A DNA stretch of 20,764 nucleotides from Acidobacteriota bacterium (GCA_022571615.1 JACZXM010000003.1:1-20764), one strand, 5' to 3'; positions 1-7,982 are shown, numbered from the stretch's first letter. Notes: a model not told the origin generated them from the letters alone. Translations and numbers: made by a program.

Positions 1-1668
1 AGCGCGCTGCAGGTGGTTCAGCGCATGCACCCTAGCTATCCCGAGCTGGCACAGCACCGCGATCTGATCGAGCGTGTGATCGGAGCCGAGGAAGAACGAT
101 TCCTGCGGACGCTCGCTGCGGGCTCACAGATGTTCAACGAGCTAGCAGCGGAGCTTCACGCGGCGGGGGAGAGCACGCTGCCGGGCGATGCGGCCTTCCG
201 CCTCTACGACACCTTCGGTCTGCCGCTGGAGCTGGCGCGTGAGTTTGCCACCGCCGAGGGGCTCGAGATCGACGAGGCGGCGTTTCAGGCGGCGATGGAG
301 GCGCAGCGCCAACGGGCACGAGCGGCTTGGAAAGGCTCTGCTCAAGAGCCTCTCAAGGAGGTGCTCCGCAACCTCGCCGCTAGCCACGGTGGCACCGGCT
401 TCTTGGCCTACGAGAGCACCGATGCCGACGATGTCACGGTGCTCGGATTGGTCCGCGACGGTGGGTCCGTGGACGCACTGGCGGCTGGCGACAGCGGCGG
501 AGCGGTCTTCGACCGGACCCCTTACTACGGCGAGTCCGGCGGCCAGATCGGCGACCGCGGGAGGATGGAGTGGGCCGATGGCAGCGCCGTGATCCACGAC
601 GCCACACGCCCCGTGACCGGCGTCATCCTGCATTCCGTGGACATCGAGCGCGGCAGGTTGCGGGTGGGCGATCGCGTGGCGCTGCGGGTCGACGCTGAGC
701 GCCGGCAGCGAACGCGCCGGAACCACACCGCTACCCACCTATTGCACGCCGCCCTGCGCGAGCAGCTGGGCGAGCACGTGCGGCAAGCGGGATCGTTGGT
801 GGAGCCCGAACGGTTGAGGTTTGATTTTGCCCACTACGACGCCCTCGGACCCGAGGATCTGGAGCGGCTGGAGCGGACCATCAACGAGGTGATCCGTCGG
901 GATGTCGCGCTCGAGATCCAGGAGATGGGCTACGACGAGGCGCTCGAACGCGGGGCGCTGGCGTTCTTCGGCGACAAGTATGGCGACTGGGTGCGGGTCG
1001 TTAGCGTGCCGGGGATCTCGACCGAGTTGTGCGGTGGAACACATGTGGAGCGTACCGGCGAGATCGGGATGTTCGTGATCCACAAGGAGGAGAGTGTCGC
1101 CGCCGGCACGAGGCGAATCGAGGCGGTGACCGGACAGGAGGCGGTGCAGGCGCTACAGCACTACCGTAGCCTGGTCCGCGTCGCGGCCGCGCACGCCAGG
1201 ACGCCCGAGGAGGAGCTGCCCGAGAGCATCGAGCGACTGCTGGGAAGAGCCCATCGGGCGGAGCGCCAGCTCGAGGAGCTGCGCGTGCGCATGGCATCGC
1301 AGCAGGCCTCTGCCGATCTTCACTCCGGGGCGGTCGAGGTCGCGGGCGTGCTTGTTGTGAGGCGGCAGGTCGAGGGGCTCGATGCCTCGGGGCTGCGCAA
1401 ACTGGCCGACGAGCTCAAGAGCCGCGTCGGCTCCGGCGTCGTCGTTTTGGGCTCGGCCAACGGGGGCAAGGCGACGCTGGTGGTGGGTGTGACCGACGAT
1501 GTCTGTGCTCGCGTGGGCGCTGGCGACATCGTCCGGGAGCTCGCACCCCTGGTTGGCGGGGGTGGTGGGGGCCACCCAGCAATGGCCCAGGCCGGTGGCC
1601 CGGACGCCTCAAAAGTCAGCGACGCGCTGGAAAAAGCTCCAGAACTGATTGCGAAGCTGCTAGAGTAA
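1..1668 (+). CDS. alaS: Alanine--tRNA ligase, C-terminal part (5' end outside window)
   Basis: This is the 3' part of the gene. The reading frame is open from base 1, so the enzyme starts upstream of the window and about 555 residues of a usual 870-880 are present. The class II aminoacylation core is mostly missing; the segment seen begins in the helical tRNA-recognition region. The editing domain is complete: the HxxxH zinc motif (NHTATHLLHA) is near bases 721-750, and the C/H pair of CGGTHVERTG near 1030-1060. The C-terminal oligomerisation domain follows, with the DHHA1-type glycine run GGGGGGHP near 1555-1580. The enzyme charges tRNA-Ala with alanine in the cytoplasm and hydrolyses mischarged Ser/Gly-tRNA-Ala. 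It ends in TAA and is followed by a palindromic repeat. Identification is very secure. Confidence 0.97.
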   Translation, partial: SALQVVQRMHPSYPELAQHRDLIERVIGAEEERFLRTLAAGSQMFNELAAELHAAGESTLPGDAAFRLYDTFGLPLELAREFATAEGLEIDEAAFQAAMEAQRQRARAAWKGSAQEPLKEVLRNLAASHGGTGFLAYESTDADDVTVLGLVRDGGSVDALAAGDSGGAVFDRTPYYGESGGQIGDRGRMEWADGSAVIHDATRPVTGVILHSVDIERGRLRVGDRVALRVDAERRQRTRRNHTATHLLHAALREQLGEHVRQAGSLVEPERLRFDFAHYDALGPEDLERLERTINEVIRRDVALEIQEMGYDEALERGALAFFGDKYGDWVRVVSVPGISTELCGGTHVERTGEIGMFVIHKEESVAAGTRRIEAVTGQEAVQALQHYRSLVRVAAAHARTPEEELPESIERLLGRAHRAERQLEELRVRMASQQASADLHSGAVEVAGVLVVRRQVEGLDASGLRKLADELKSRVGSGVVVLGSANGGKATLVVGVTDDVCARVGAGDIVRELAPLVGGGGGGHPAMAQAGGPDASKVSDALEKAPELIAKLLE

Positions 1669-1682
1669 CACCAAGGGCACCG

Positions 1683-1701
1683 TAGCAGGCCGTGCCTGCT
1701 A
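1683..1701. repeat. Intergenic palindromic repeat, copy A
   Basis: Perfect 8-bp arms TAGCAGGC and GCCTGCTA are separated by CGT. Bases 1683-1694 are the exact reverse complement of the CACGGCCTGCTA core found in other spacers of this window. It lies 15 bases after the alaS stop. It could act as a transcript 3'-end hairpin, but no T-tract follows, so it is not a standard intrinsic terminator. Confidence 0.7.
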
Positions 1702-1738
1702 GCGTGGGGAACTCCAGGGAGGCAGAACTGGAGGGGGC

Positions 1739-2329
1739 ATGGGTGTGCGGATGCGGCTGCTGGCAATCGGAGTCGTAGCGGTAATCACCTGCTTGTGCCT
1801 GGACGTGGCGGCAGCGTCGGCGCAGATCTGGGTGATCACCAACCCCGATGGCACCCGGCGTTTCACCTCGCAGCCCGAGCCGGGCGCCAAGTTGTACGTG
1901 GGCACCGCGTTCTCCTCAGACGCATCGAGCCTGCGGGGCGTTCCTTTCGCTGATTCCATCGTTTCGGTCGCCACCCAGGCCGGAGTGGAGCCTGAGCTGG
2001 TGCGGGCGGTCATCGCCGTGGAGTCGAACTTCGATCCGCGGGCGGTCTCGGCCAAAGGCGCGCAGGGTTTGATGCAGCTGATGCCCGCCACCGCTGCGGA
2101 GCTCGGGGTACGGAACGTCTGGGACCCGGGCGACAACATCCGCGGCGGCACTGCTTACTTGGCCCGGTTGCTTGCCAAGTACGATGACCTGTCACTCGCG
2201 CTGGCGGCCTACAACGCCGGGGAAGGTGCGGTCCAGCGACACGGCGGTATTCCGCCGTTCCGAGAGACACGGGAATACGTCGAGCGCGTTCTCAATACCT
2301 ATCGGAGCTACCAGAGGCCAGGACGCTGA
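1739..2329 (+). CDS. Exported lytic transglycosylase (SLT domain, GH23)
   Basis: A protein of 196 residues that probably cleaves peptidoglycan glycan strands in the periplasm, leaving 1,6-anhydromuramic acid ends. The N-terminus has basic residues and a hydrophobic stretch ending AAASAQ near residue 29, a good type I signal peptide. Residues about 30-57 (IWVITNPDGTRRFTSQP) resemble the short DUF4124-like segment often found before SLT domains. The SLT domain covers about 75-190: AVESNFDPRAVS holds the catalytic Glu (residue 95), followed by GAQGLMQLMPATA and LAAYNAGEGAV, the standard goose-lysozyme-like motifs. The ATG at 1739 has GGAGG at 1730-1734, a slightly short spacer of 4 bases; ATG 1751 is an alternative that would still leave a signal peptide. 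It sits with a murein amidase downstream, fitting an envelope-remodelling role. Confidence 0.92.
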   Translation: MGVRMRLLAIGVVAVITCLCLDVAAASAQIWVITNPDGTRRFTSQPEPGAKLYVGTAFSSDASSLRGVPFADSIVSVATQAGVEPELVRAVIAVESNFDPRAVSAKGAQGLMQLMPATAAELGVRNVWDPGDNIRGGTAYLARLLAKYDDLSLALAAYNAGEGAVQRHGGIPPFRETREYVERVLNTYRSYQRPGR

Positions 2330-2405
2330 GGTCTAGGCCGCTCAAATGGGCTAGGCGATCTTTCAGTGACTGCTTCTGTCCGACTCTAGGTCTCCGGCAG
2401 CCCTG

Positions 2406-2435
2406 TTGCATTCAGGTGCCCAGACGTCATATACT
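2406..2435 (+). promoter_or_regulatory. Putative sigma70-type promoter for the amidase gene
   Basis: TTGCAT (2406-2411) and TATACT (2430-2435) are separated by 18 bases, close to the housekeeping consensus and unusually AT-rich for this sequence. It lies in the 165-base spacer (2330-2494 or 2512) before the amidase gene. This is by eye only. I see nothing else in the spacer. Confidence 0.45.
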
Positions 2436-2500
2436 CGGCGTTGTATCGATGAGCGTGGGGCGAAAGCGCAGGGTCGGTTAGGTCTAAGGGCGGCATGGCA

Positions 2501-2505
2501 AGGAG
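2501..2505 (+). promoter_or_regulatory. Ribosome binding site deciding the amidase start
   Basis: AGGAG lies 7 bases before the ATG at 2513. The upstream in-frame ATG at 2495 has no comparable site, so 2513 is preferred. Confidence 0.55.
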
Positions 2506-2512
2506 TCTTGCC

Positions 2513-4279
2513 ATGGCCTGCAAGCGAAGTCTGTTTTCTGCGGCGGTTTTTGTCGGGCTGATGCTCGCTGCGGCGCCGCCGGCAAGGTCCGTCGGGAACG
2601 ACGGCGCCACCGCGCAAGGCGTCTTCGCGCGTGCCGAATCTCTCTACCGTCAGCTCAGCACCGTGGACCCCTCTTGCACCGATCCCGCCGCGTGGGAAAC
2701 GCTGGCGCTTGCCTTCGGGGAGGTCCCGAGACGCTTTCCGACCAGCCCGCTGGCCGGCGATGCTCTCTGGCGCATCGGAGATATCCACTCGCGACAGCTC
2801 GCCGCCGGCCTGGAGACGGCCGAGCCGCACGCCCGCGACGCGTACCAGACGCTGATCACCCGATACCCAACCAGTCCGTTCGCCCCAAGCTCGTACTTGA
2901 AGCTGGCCGAGCTGGCCGATCGTGACGCTGCGAGCTCGTACTACTACCAGCTCTTGCAGCGCTACCCGAGAACCGATGAGGCAGGGGAGGCGCGCCGCCG
3001 GCTTGCCAACCCTGCAGCGGTCATCGCGGCGACGACGGGGACTGCCGCCGTTGCGGCGCCATCGGCTCCCAGGTCCGGTTCTACGAACAAGCCGCTCGAT
3101 GAGGTGTCGGAGGCTGCGCCCACCCCGACCTCCGGCACCCCGTCGGGCCTTCTCACGCCGGGAGGCGGGCTCTCGGCGCCGGCCGAGGACCTCGTGATCG
3201 GTCGAGTTACCGGCGTGCGCCACTATTCGGATGGCATGCACACGCGCGTGGTGTTCGATTTGGACCGGCCGATCCAGCACCGTATCGGCGAGGCGAAGTC
3301 GCCACCGCGGCTGTATGTCGACCTCATCGGAGCGGAGTTGCCTGACTCGCTGGCTCGCTCGATCGAGGTCGACGGGTCGGGTGTGCGGCGGGTTCGGCTA
3401 GCAGTCAACCGTCCGGGTGTAGTTCGGGTCGTGCTGGACCTGCGATCGGCGGCAGCGTACGAGTTCTTCACCCTCGCCGACCCCCCGCGCCTGGTGATCG
3501 ATGTGCCGAGTCCGGAGATGTCCGAACGGCTCGCTCACGCCCGCCGCCCGCCGGCGCCAGAGGGCGGATCCGAAGCGCGTCAGCTCAATCTCGGAGTCCG
3601 CCGGATCGTGATCGATCCGGGACACGGTGGCTCCTCCCCGGGGGCGATCGGCCGCTCCGGCGTGATCGAGAAGGACCTGGTGCTGGACATTTCGCGTCGC
3701 CTGGCCGCCAACCTGCGCAAGAGCGACTACGAGGTCATCCTGACGCGCGATGCTGATACCTCGCTCGATCTCGAGTCACGCCCGGTAATGGCTACCGAGG
3801 CGCATGCCGACCTGTTCTTGTCGATTCACATCAACTCGGCCAACAGCAGCAAGCTCTCCGGCTTCGAGACCTACTACCTCGACCTGGCCACCGATCCCAC
3901 GGCGGCGGAAACCGCGGCGCGGGAGAATGCCCAGGCGACGGGGGGGGTCGGCAACCTCGACGAGGTGCTGAAGGAGATTGTCAAGAACGCCAACAAGCGC
4001 GAATCCCGCGACCTGGCGCACTCGATTCAGGACAGCCTGGTGCTGCAGACAAACAAGCGCTACAAGGACGTGCGTGACCTGGGCGTCAAGCACGCTCCGT
4101 TCGTGGTGCTGGTAGGGGCCAACATGCCGGCAGTGCTGGTGGAACTGTCGTTTGTCAGCAACCCGACGGAGGAGGATCGGCTCCGCGATCCGGACTACCG
4201 GCAGCAGCTAGCCGACGCGATACATATCGGGGTGGAAAACTACGTCGCCAAGCGGCGCATGCTGAGCTCGACGCACTGA
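2513..4279 (+). CDS. N-acetylmuramoyl-L-alanine amidase, AmiC-like
   Basis: An exported zinc amidase of 588 residues that removes the stem peptide from muramic acid, normally during septum splitting. The order is: signal peptide (basic start, hydrophobic stretch, ending AAAPPARS near 26); a tetratricopeptide-like helical segment, about 40-165, with repeats around FPTSPLAGDALWRIGDI and YPTSPFAPSSYLKLAEL; a Pro/Ser/Thr-rich linker; an AMIN domain, about 225-335, for cell-wall or septum targeting; and Amidase_3, about 362-580. The zinc site is visible: IDPGHGG, the Glu of VIEKDLVL, LSIHINS, and the late Glu of VLVELSFVSN. It is longer than E. coli AmiC (about 417) because of the TPR-like part, an arrangement I associate with deltaproteobacteria. 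ATG 2513 is preferred over ATG 2495 on its ribosome site. The last 40 bases overlap the convergent QueD-like gene. Confidence 0.93.
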   Translation: MACKRSLFSAAVFVGLMLAAAPPARSVGNDGATAQGVFARAESLYRQLSTVDPSCTDPAAWETLALAFGEVPRRFPTSPLAGDALWRIGDIHSRQLAAGLETAEPHARDAYQTLITRYPTSPFAPSSYLKLAELADRDAASSYYYQLLQRYPRTDEAGEARRRLANPAAVIAATTGTAAVAAPSAPRSGSTNKPLDEVSEAAPTPTSGTPSGLLTPGGGLSAPAEDLVIGRVTGVRHYSDGMHTRVVFDLDRPIQHRIGEAKSPPRLYVDLIGAELPDSLARSIEVDGSGVRRVRLAVNRPGVVRVVLDLRSAAAYEFFTLADPPRLVIDVPSPEMSERLAHARRPPAPEGGSEARQLNLGVRRIVIDPGHGGSSPGAIGRSGVIEKDLVLDISRRLAANLRKSDYEVILTRDADTSLDLESRPVMATEAHADLFLSIHINSANSSKLSGFETYYLDLATDPTAAETAARENAQATGGVGNLDEVLKEIVKNANKRESRDLAHSIQDSLVLQTNKRYKDVRDLGVKHAPFVVLVGANMPAVLVELSFVSNPTEEDRLRDPDYRQQLADAIHIGVENYVAKRRMLSSTH

Positions 4280-4647
4280 GAAGTGCCACGGGCGGGCCGG
4301 TAGGTGGCGCTGAACCCGGCCGCCTCGCCGATCTCCACATAGCGTAGCTGCAGGTCAGGAAGCTCCCGGGCCAGGACGCCGAACAGCTCGCGGGCAACCT
4401 CCTCGGCGGTCGGGTTCACGCGATCGAACGGCGGTACGTCGTTGAGACTCTTGCCGCGGTGCCGCCGAATCCACCCTGCGATCAGCTTCCGTGCGCTCAC
4501 CGAGGCGGCCGCCGCATCGGTGGGCGCTTCGAAACACGCTTCCACACGCCAGTGATGCACGTGCACCGGCTCGAGTGTGCCGGCCGTATCGATACGGATG
4601 CGATGGGCCGCCGGGAAGCTGTCTCGGATCGTGAAGCGGGAACTCAT
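4240..4647 (-). CDS. QueD/PTPS-family protein lacking the catalytic triad
   Basis: A protein of 135 residues related to 6-carboxytetrahydropterin / 6-pyruvoyltetrahydropterin synthases (COG0720). Zinc ligands are kept: the His of FPAAHRI and the two of VHVHHW. The substrate-binding Glu of the C-terminal motif (IGEAAGFSATYRP) and the SLND...NPTAEEVA block are also kept. Aligned by eye with E. coli QueD, the catalytic Cys before the HxH motif is Leu, and the Asp-His of LDHHYLND is Arg-Gly, so the usual triad is absent. A queuosine-pathway role is therefore doubtful, and there are no queC, queE or queF genes beside it. ATG 4647 is chosen over the TTG one codon upstream; neither has a clear ribosome site. 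Its 3' end overlaps the amidase gene tail-to-tail, and pgsA diverges from it. The family call is firm; the function is open. Confidence 0.8.
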   Translation of the reverse strand: MSSRFTIRDSFPAAHRIRIDTAGTLEPVHVHHWRVEACFEAPTDAAAASVSARKLIAGWIRRHRGKSLNDVPPFDRVNPTAEEVARELFGVLARELPDLQLRYVEIGEAAGFSATYRPARGTSQCVELSMRRLAT

Positions 4648-4683
4648 CAACGTGGGCGTGGTCTGTTAGCCTGCATTTCTCAA

Positions 4684-4747
4684 ACGGCCTGCTAGGGTCG
4701 GGACGGGAATTTTATTCGGTTCCCAATGCCCGGTAGAATCTAGCAGG
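4684..4747. repeat. Intergenic repeat, copy B (split inverted repeat)
   Basis: ACGGCCTGCTAG (4684-4695) matches the core of the other copies. Its CCTGCTAG (4688-4695) is repeated inverted as CTAGCAGG at 4740-4747 after 44 bases. Between them lies a second small inverted repeat, GGGAA (4705-4709) / TTCCC (4720-4724). The element fills the divergent spacer between the QueD-like gene and pgsA, so it may carry promoters or an operator. TAGAAT at 4734-4739 is a possible -10 for pgsA, but no good -35 is seen. Confidence 0.6.
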
Positions 4748-4816
4748 TTGGTCGACGTACGATCCGCCCGGCTCCGTGTGTGATGAACACGGCCCGTTCT
4801 TCAAACCCGAGGACCG

Positions 4817-5422
4817 ATGAGCTCTGACGCCAAGTCCGAGGAGAATGTCGCTGGCACTGTGAAGCAGCCGCGCTCGGGGACGCTGTGGAATCTGCCCAAC
4901 GCGCTCACCTTGCTGCGCATCTTCCTGGTGCCGGTGCTGATGGTCTTTCTGCTGACCAAGTACGTGTGGATGGGCCTGGCGGTCTTTCTGGCTGCGTCGG
5001 TGACCGATTGGCTCGACGGCCACCTGGCACGCAAGCGGCGCCAGGTCACGACACTGGGGCAGCTTCTCGATCCTCTGGCCGACAAGCTGTTGATGTCGGC
5101 CGCGTTCATCTCGCTCGTCGAGCTCGGGCTAGCCCCGGCATGGATCATCGTCGTGATTATCGGGCGCGAGCTCGCCATCACCGGGCTGCGAGCCGTGGCC
5201 GCGAACCAGAACATCATCATTCCGGCGGCCAGGTTGGGCAAGTACAAGCTCGGTGCTCAGGTGGTTGCGGTCAGCATCCTGATCCTGAGCTCGCGCTTCG
5301 AAGGGCTGAATGGCCTAGGGCATCTGGCCCTCTATGTCGTCATGGTGCTGGCGGTGATCTCGGCGGTGCAGTACTTCCTGCAGTTCTGGAGCCGTTTGAG
5401 CGAGGATCCCACGGCCTCCTAG
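4817..5422 (+). CDS. pgsA: CDP-diacylglycerol--glycerol-3-phosphate 3-phosphatidyltransferase
   Basis: An integral membrane enzyme of 201 residues that makes phosphatidylglycerol phosphate from CDP-diacylglycerol and glycerol 3-phosphate, the committed step to phosphatidylglycerol and cardiolipin. The CDP-alcohol phosphotransferase signature DG-x2-AR-x8-G-x3-D-x3-D is intact at about residues 58-84 (DWLDGHLARKRR, then LGQLLDPLADK). Several hydrophobic helices follow, and NLPNALTLLRIFLVP near the N-terminus is typical of PgsA rather than of phosphatidylserine synthase. About 20 hydrophilic residues precede the domain. The ATG at 4817 has GAGGA at 4809-4813. It ends in TAG only 11 bases before the convergent DHH gene's stop, with a repeat in between. 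Cardiolipin or other CDP-alcohol transferases are less likely from motif and length. Confidence 0.93.
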   Translation: MSSDAKSEENVAGTVKQPRSGTLWNLPNALTLLRIFLVPVLMVFLLTKYVWMGLAVFLAASVTDWLDGHLARKRRQVTTLGQLLDPLADKLLMSAAFISLVELGLAPAWIIVVIIGRELAITGLRAVAANQNIIIPAARLGKYKLGAQVVAVSILILSSRFEGLNGLGHLALYVVMVLAVISAVQYFLQFWSRLSEDPTAS

Positions 5423-5436
5423 GCCACGGCCTGCTA
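5409..5436. repeat. Intergenic repeat, copy C, with a near-duplicate beside it
   Basis: CCACGGCCTGCTA (5424-5436) is identical to copy E. A one-mismatch version, CCACGGCCTCCTA (5409-5421), lies two bases before it, inside the end of pgsA. AGGCC (5421-5425) and GGCCT (5428-5432) make a short palindrome. The TAG stop of pgsA (5420-5422) and the TAG stop of the - strand DHH gene (5434-5436) are both inside the element. Confidence 0.65.
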
Positions 5437-6453
5437 CACCAACGGCTCGCCGCCGCTATCGGGCTCGCCCAGCTGCTCGAGCAGCCGCGAGCGGATCTCG
5501 GCTACCGTGTCCTCGTAGGTGCTACCGGCTAGCGGGATCTGACCTCCGGCCATCGCCCCATGGCCTCCGGCGCTGCCCAACTCGCGGGTCACCGAGCGGA
5601 TGATGCGACCGGCGTGCGCGTTCGGGTCGGTGGTTCGGAGCGAGACCGCAACCGTGTCGTGGTGCCTCCCGAGACAGCATGACCAGTCGGTGCCGCGCAG
5701 CCGCAACAGGAAATCGGCAATCTCGGCGACCATGTCGGGGGAGGCGACCACCCCCAGATCGGTGATCACGACCTTACCGACGATCTCGGCGCGCTCGATG
5801 GCGTCGTGATAGGCGCGGAAGTACTGGCGCGAAACACGTGCTCGGTGGATTCGCGCCACCAACCGCATATCGGCTTGCGTGAGCAGGCCCAGGTAGGCGG
5901 ATCGGTCGGCCTGGCTGGCCTCGCGCCCGAGGTCCTGCGTCTCGGACTTGATGGCGTAGAAGAGCGCCGTGGCAACGGTGGAATCCAGAGCCAGGTTGGC
6001 CGTCACCGCGTATTCGGTGAGCATGGTTGCGGTGGCGCCGTAGTGCTCGCGAACGTCGACGAAGGACACCGGCTCCGGATCGAACCGCAACGGGTGATGG
6101 TCGATGACGGCAACCAGCGCGCAGTCTTGGGGCAAGGAGCTGTTACCGGTGCCCGGTTGCGCGTCCACCAACGCCAGGGCGTCGTAGGTGCTCAGATCAA
6201 GGGTCGAGAGCGGCTCCGGAGCAATGCCTAGACCCCGTACCATGGCCCGGTTCTCTGCCCGGCCGATCATGCCCGAGAACGCGATCGTCGCATTCGTGCC
6301 GGTGAGATGGTGGATCAGGGCGCGCAGCGCGAAGGCACTCGCGAGCGCGTCCGGGTCCGGGTTGTCGTGGGTGAGGATGAGTGGGCGCACGGTGCGCTCG
6401 AAGACCGCGCGCAGTCGGTCGATCGTGCCCGGGTCCGTGACGGTCAAGCTCAC
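5434..6453 (-). CDS. DHH/DHHA1 phosphoesterase, NrnA-like
   Basis: A cytoplasmic phosphoesterase of 339 residues of the DHH superfamily, subfamily of bifunctional oligoribonuclease/pAp phosphatases (NrnA). Motifs in order from the chosen start: LTHDNPDPDALASA (Mn-binding DxD), ALVDAQPGTGN, VAVIDHHP (the DHH signature), HYGATATMLTEY, and the C-terminal DHHA1 glycine motif GSAGGHGAMAGGQ. It probably degrades very short RNAs to mononucleotides and may dephosphorylate 3'-phosphoadenosine 5'-phosphate; substrate is inferred. The GTG at 6453 is chosen because it overlaps the pepA stop (GTGA) and because the 48 upstream in-frame residues lie inside pepA and look unlike the family. It is the last gene of a - strand operon with a PHP phosphoesterase, dcd and pepA. 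The TAG stop lies within a dispersed repeat. Confidence 0.88.
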   Translation of the reverse strand: MSLTVTDPGTIDRLRAVFERTVRPLILTHDNPDPDALASAFALRALIHHLTGTNATIAFSGMIGRAENRAMVRGLGIAPEPLSTLDLSTYDALALVDAQPGTGNSSLPQDCALVAVIDHHPLRFDPEPVSFVDVREHYGATATMLTEYAVTANLALDSTVATALFYAIKSETQDLGREASQADRSAYLGLLTQADMRLVARIHRARVSRQYFRAYHDAIERAEIVGKVVITDLGVVASPDMVAEIADFLLRLRGTDWSCCLGRHHDTVAVSLRTTDPNAHAGRIIRSVTRELGSAGGHGAMAGGQIPLAGSTYEDTVAEIRSRLLEQLGEPDSGGEPLV

Positions 6454-7955
6454 TGCGCGGCGCCGCTCGTGTGCCCGCCGGCGCGTGCCTGCAACCATGA
6501 CAGGAGCAGACGCACCCCGAAGCCGACGCCACCGCGCGGGCGATAGGGGGCATCCTTGGTGGCATAGGCCGGACCGGCGATGTCCAGATGAGCCCACGGG
6601 GTGTCACCGACAAACTCCTGCAGGAACTTGGCGGCGGTGATCGCCCCTCCCCACCTGCCCCCGGTGTTCTTGATGTCGGCTACGCGACTCTCGATGAGCT
6701 TGCGGTATTCCGGGTACATGGGCAGGCGCCAGAGGCGCTCGCCGCTCTCGTCGCTTGCCTGCACGAGTTCAGCCGCCAGCTCCTCGTCGTTGCCCATCAG
6801 ACCGGCGACCTCCTCTCCCAGCGCCACCACGCAGGCACCGGTCAGGGTTGCTAGGTCGATCATGCACGCCGGGGCGAAGTGCTCGCGAGCGTAGGCCAGC
6901 GCATCGGCCAGAATCATGCGGCCTTCAGCGTCGGTGTTGAGAACCTCGATCGTGGTTCCGTTGTAGGCCCGGACCAAGTCGCCGGGCCGGTAGCTATCGC
7001 CCCCGGGCATGTTCTCGGCCATCGGCACGACGGCGCCAACGCGCAGCGGCAGGTCGAGCTCGGCCGCCGCGCGCATCGCGGCCAGCACCGCGGCAGCGCC
7101 CGACATGTCGGCCTTCATCTCGTCCATGCCCTTGGCCGGTTTGATCGAAATGCCGCCGGTGTCGAAGGTAACGCCCTTGCCGACCAGAACGACCGGCGCC
7201 CCGGTTGCACCAGCCGGTGCGTGCTCCAGGATCACCATGCGGGGCCCGGCGCTCGAGCCGCGGGCTACCGCCAAGAGGGCGTTCAAACCGAGCGAGGCGG
7301 CCTCGCGCTCATCGATGATATGGCACGAGAGGCCGGTCTCCGCCGCCATGGTGGCGGCGATCGCAGCCAGCTCTGGAGGCCGCTTATCGCTCGGCGGGGT
7401 ATTGATCAGATCGCGAGCCCAGCACACGGCGCCGGCGATGATGGAGGCGCTCTTTACCTGCCCTGGCGCATCGAGGGTAGATGTTACCAAGAGCGCCGAC
7501 TCCAGCGGTTTCTGGTGCTCTTCGGGCCGCTTGAACTCGGTGTAGCGGTAGTTGCCCAGCACGATTGCCTCCGCGGCGGCAGCGGCCAGCCGCGCCGGCG
7601 CTGCGATAACTCCGTCCTCGGGCACGGCGAGTCCCACTCGCCGATGCCCACGCCGGCGTGCGAGGTCGGCACCGTCGGCGACCGCTCGTCGCCAGCCCTC
7701 CACACCGGCGCCGGGGTCGCCGAGACCCACCAAGATGAGGTCGCGGCAGGGCGTCCGTTTGCGGATCGGCACCGCCAGGCAGGTGCCCGCTGCACCGCGG
7801 AAAGCGGGGCTCTGCAGCGCCTCGGTGATCAATCCGTCCGTTGATTGATCGAGCTTATCCCAGGGGCTGGGATCCTTGGCTGCCTTCGGATACGCGACAA
7901 TCAGCGCATCCACCTCGATCGTCTCGGCGGGTCCGGTTACGACACTGATTCGCAT
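6450..7955 (-). CDS. pepA: Leucyl (cytosol) aminopeptidase, M17 family
   Basis: A 501-residue two-metal aminopeptidase, normally hexameric, that removes N-terminal residues such as Leu from peptides in the cytoplasm. The C-terminal catalytic domain has the metal and active-site residues in VLVGKGVTFDTGGISIKP, KADMSGAAAV and the M17 signature NTDAEGRMILADAL, followed by IDLATLTGACVVALG. The N-terminal domain is of normal length and lower conservation. The ATG at 7955 has AAGGA (7962-7966 on the complementary strand) 6 bases upstream. It follows dcd by 27 bases and its TGA overlaps the GTG of the DHH gene by 4 bases, so the two are probably coupled. In some bacteria PepA also binds DNA; nothing here tests that. 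Confidence 0.96.
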   Translation of the reverse strand: MRISVVTGPAETIEVDALIVAYPKAAKDPSPWDKLDQSTDGLITEALQSPAFRGAAGTCLAVPIRKRTPCRDLILVGLGDPGAGVEGWRRAVADGADLARRRGHRRVGLAVPEDGVIAAPARLAAAAAEAIVLGNYRYTEFKRPEEHQKPLESALLVTSTLDAPGQVKSASIIAGAVCWARDLINTPPSDKRPPELAAIAATMAAETGLSCHIIDEREAASLGLNALLAVARGSSAGPRMVILEHAPAGATGAPVVLVGKGVTFDTGGISIKPAKGMDEMKADMSGAAAVLAAMRAAAELDLPLRVGAVVPMAENMPGGDSYRPGDLVRAYNGTTIEVLNTDAEGRMILADALAYAREHFAPACMIDLATLTGACVVALGEEVAGLMGNDEELAAELVQASDESGERLWRLPMYPEYRKLIESRVADIKNTGGRWGGAITAAKFLQEFVGDTPWAHLDIAGPAYATKDAPYRPRGGVGFGVRLLLSWLQARAGGHTSGAAQ

Positions 7956-7982
7956 GCTGGGTCCTTGGCCGGTTACGTGGGG

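Noticed and set aside
1683..1701. Standard intrinsic terminator after alaS.
   Set aside because: The hairpin is good, but no T-tract follows, and the same sequence recurs in other spacers, so it is reported as a repeat instead.
6454..6597. N-terminal extension of the DHH phosphoesterase.
   Set aside because: It lies inside pepA in another frame, and the GTGA overlap at 6453 gives a normal family N-terminus.
6879..7844. A 321-codon + strand frame opposite pepA.
   Set aside because: Antisense shadow of a complete, well-conserved M17 peptidase; no recognisable domain or ribosome site.
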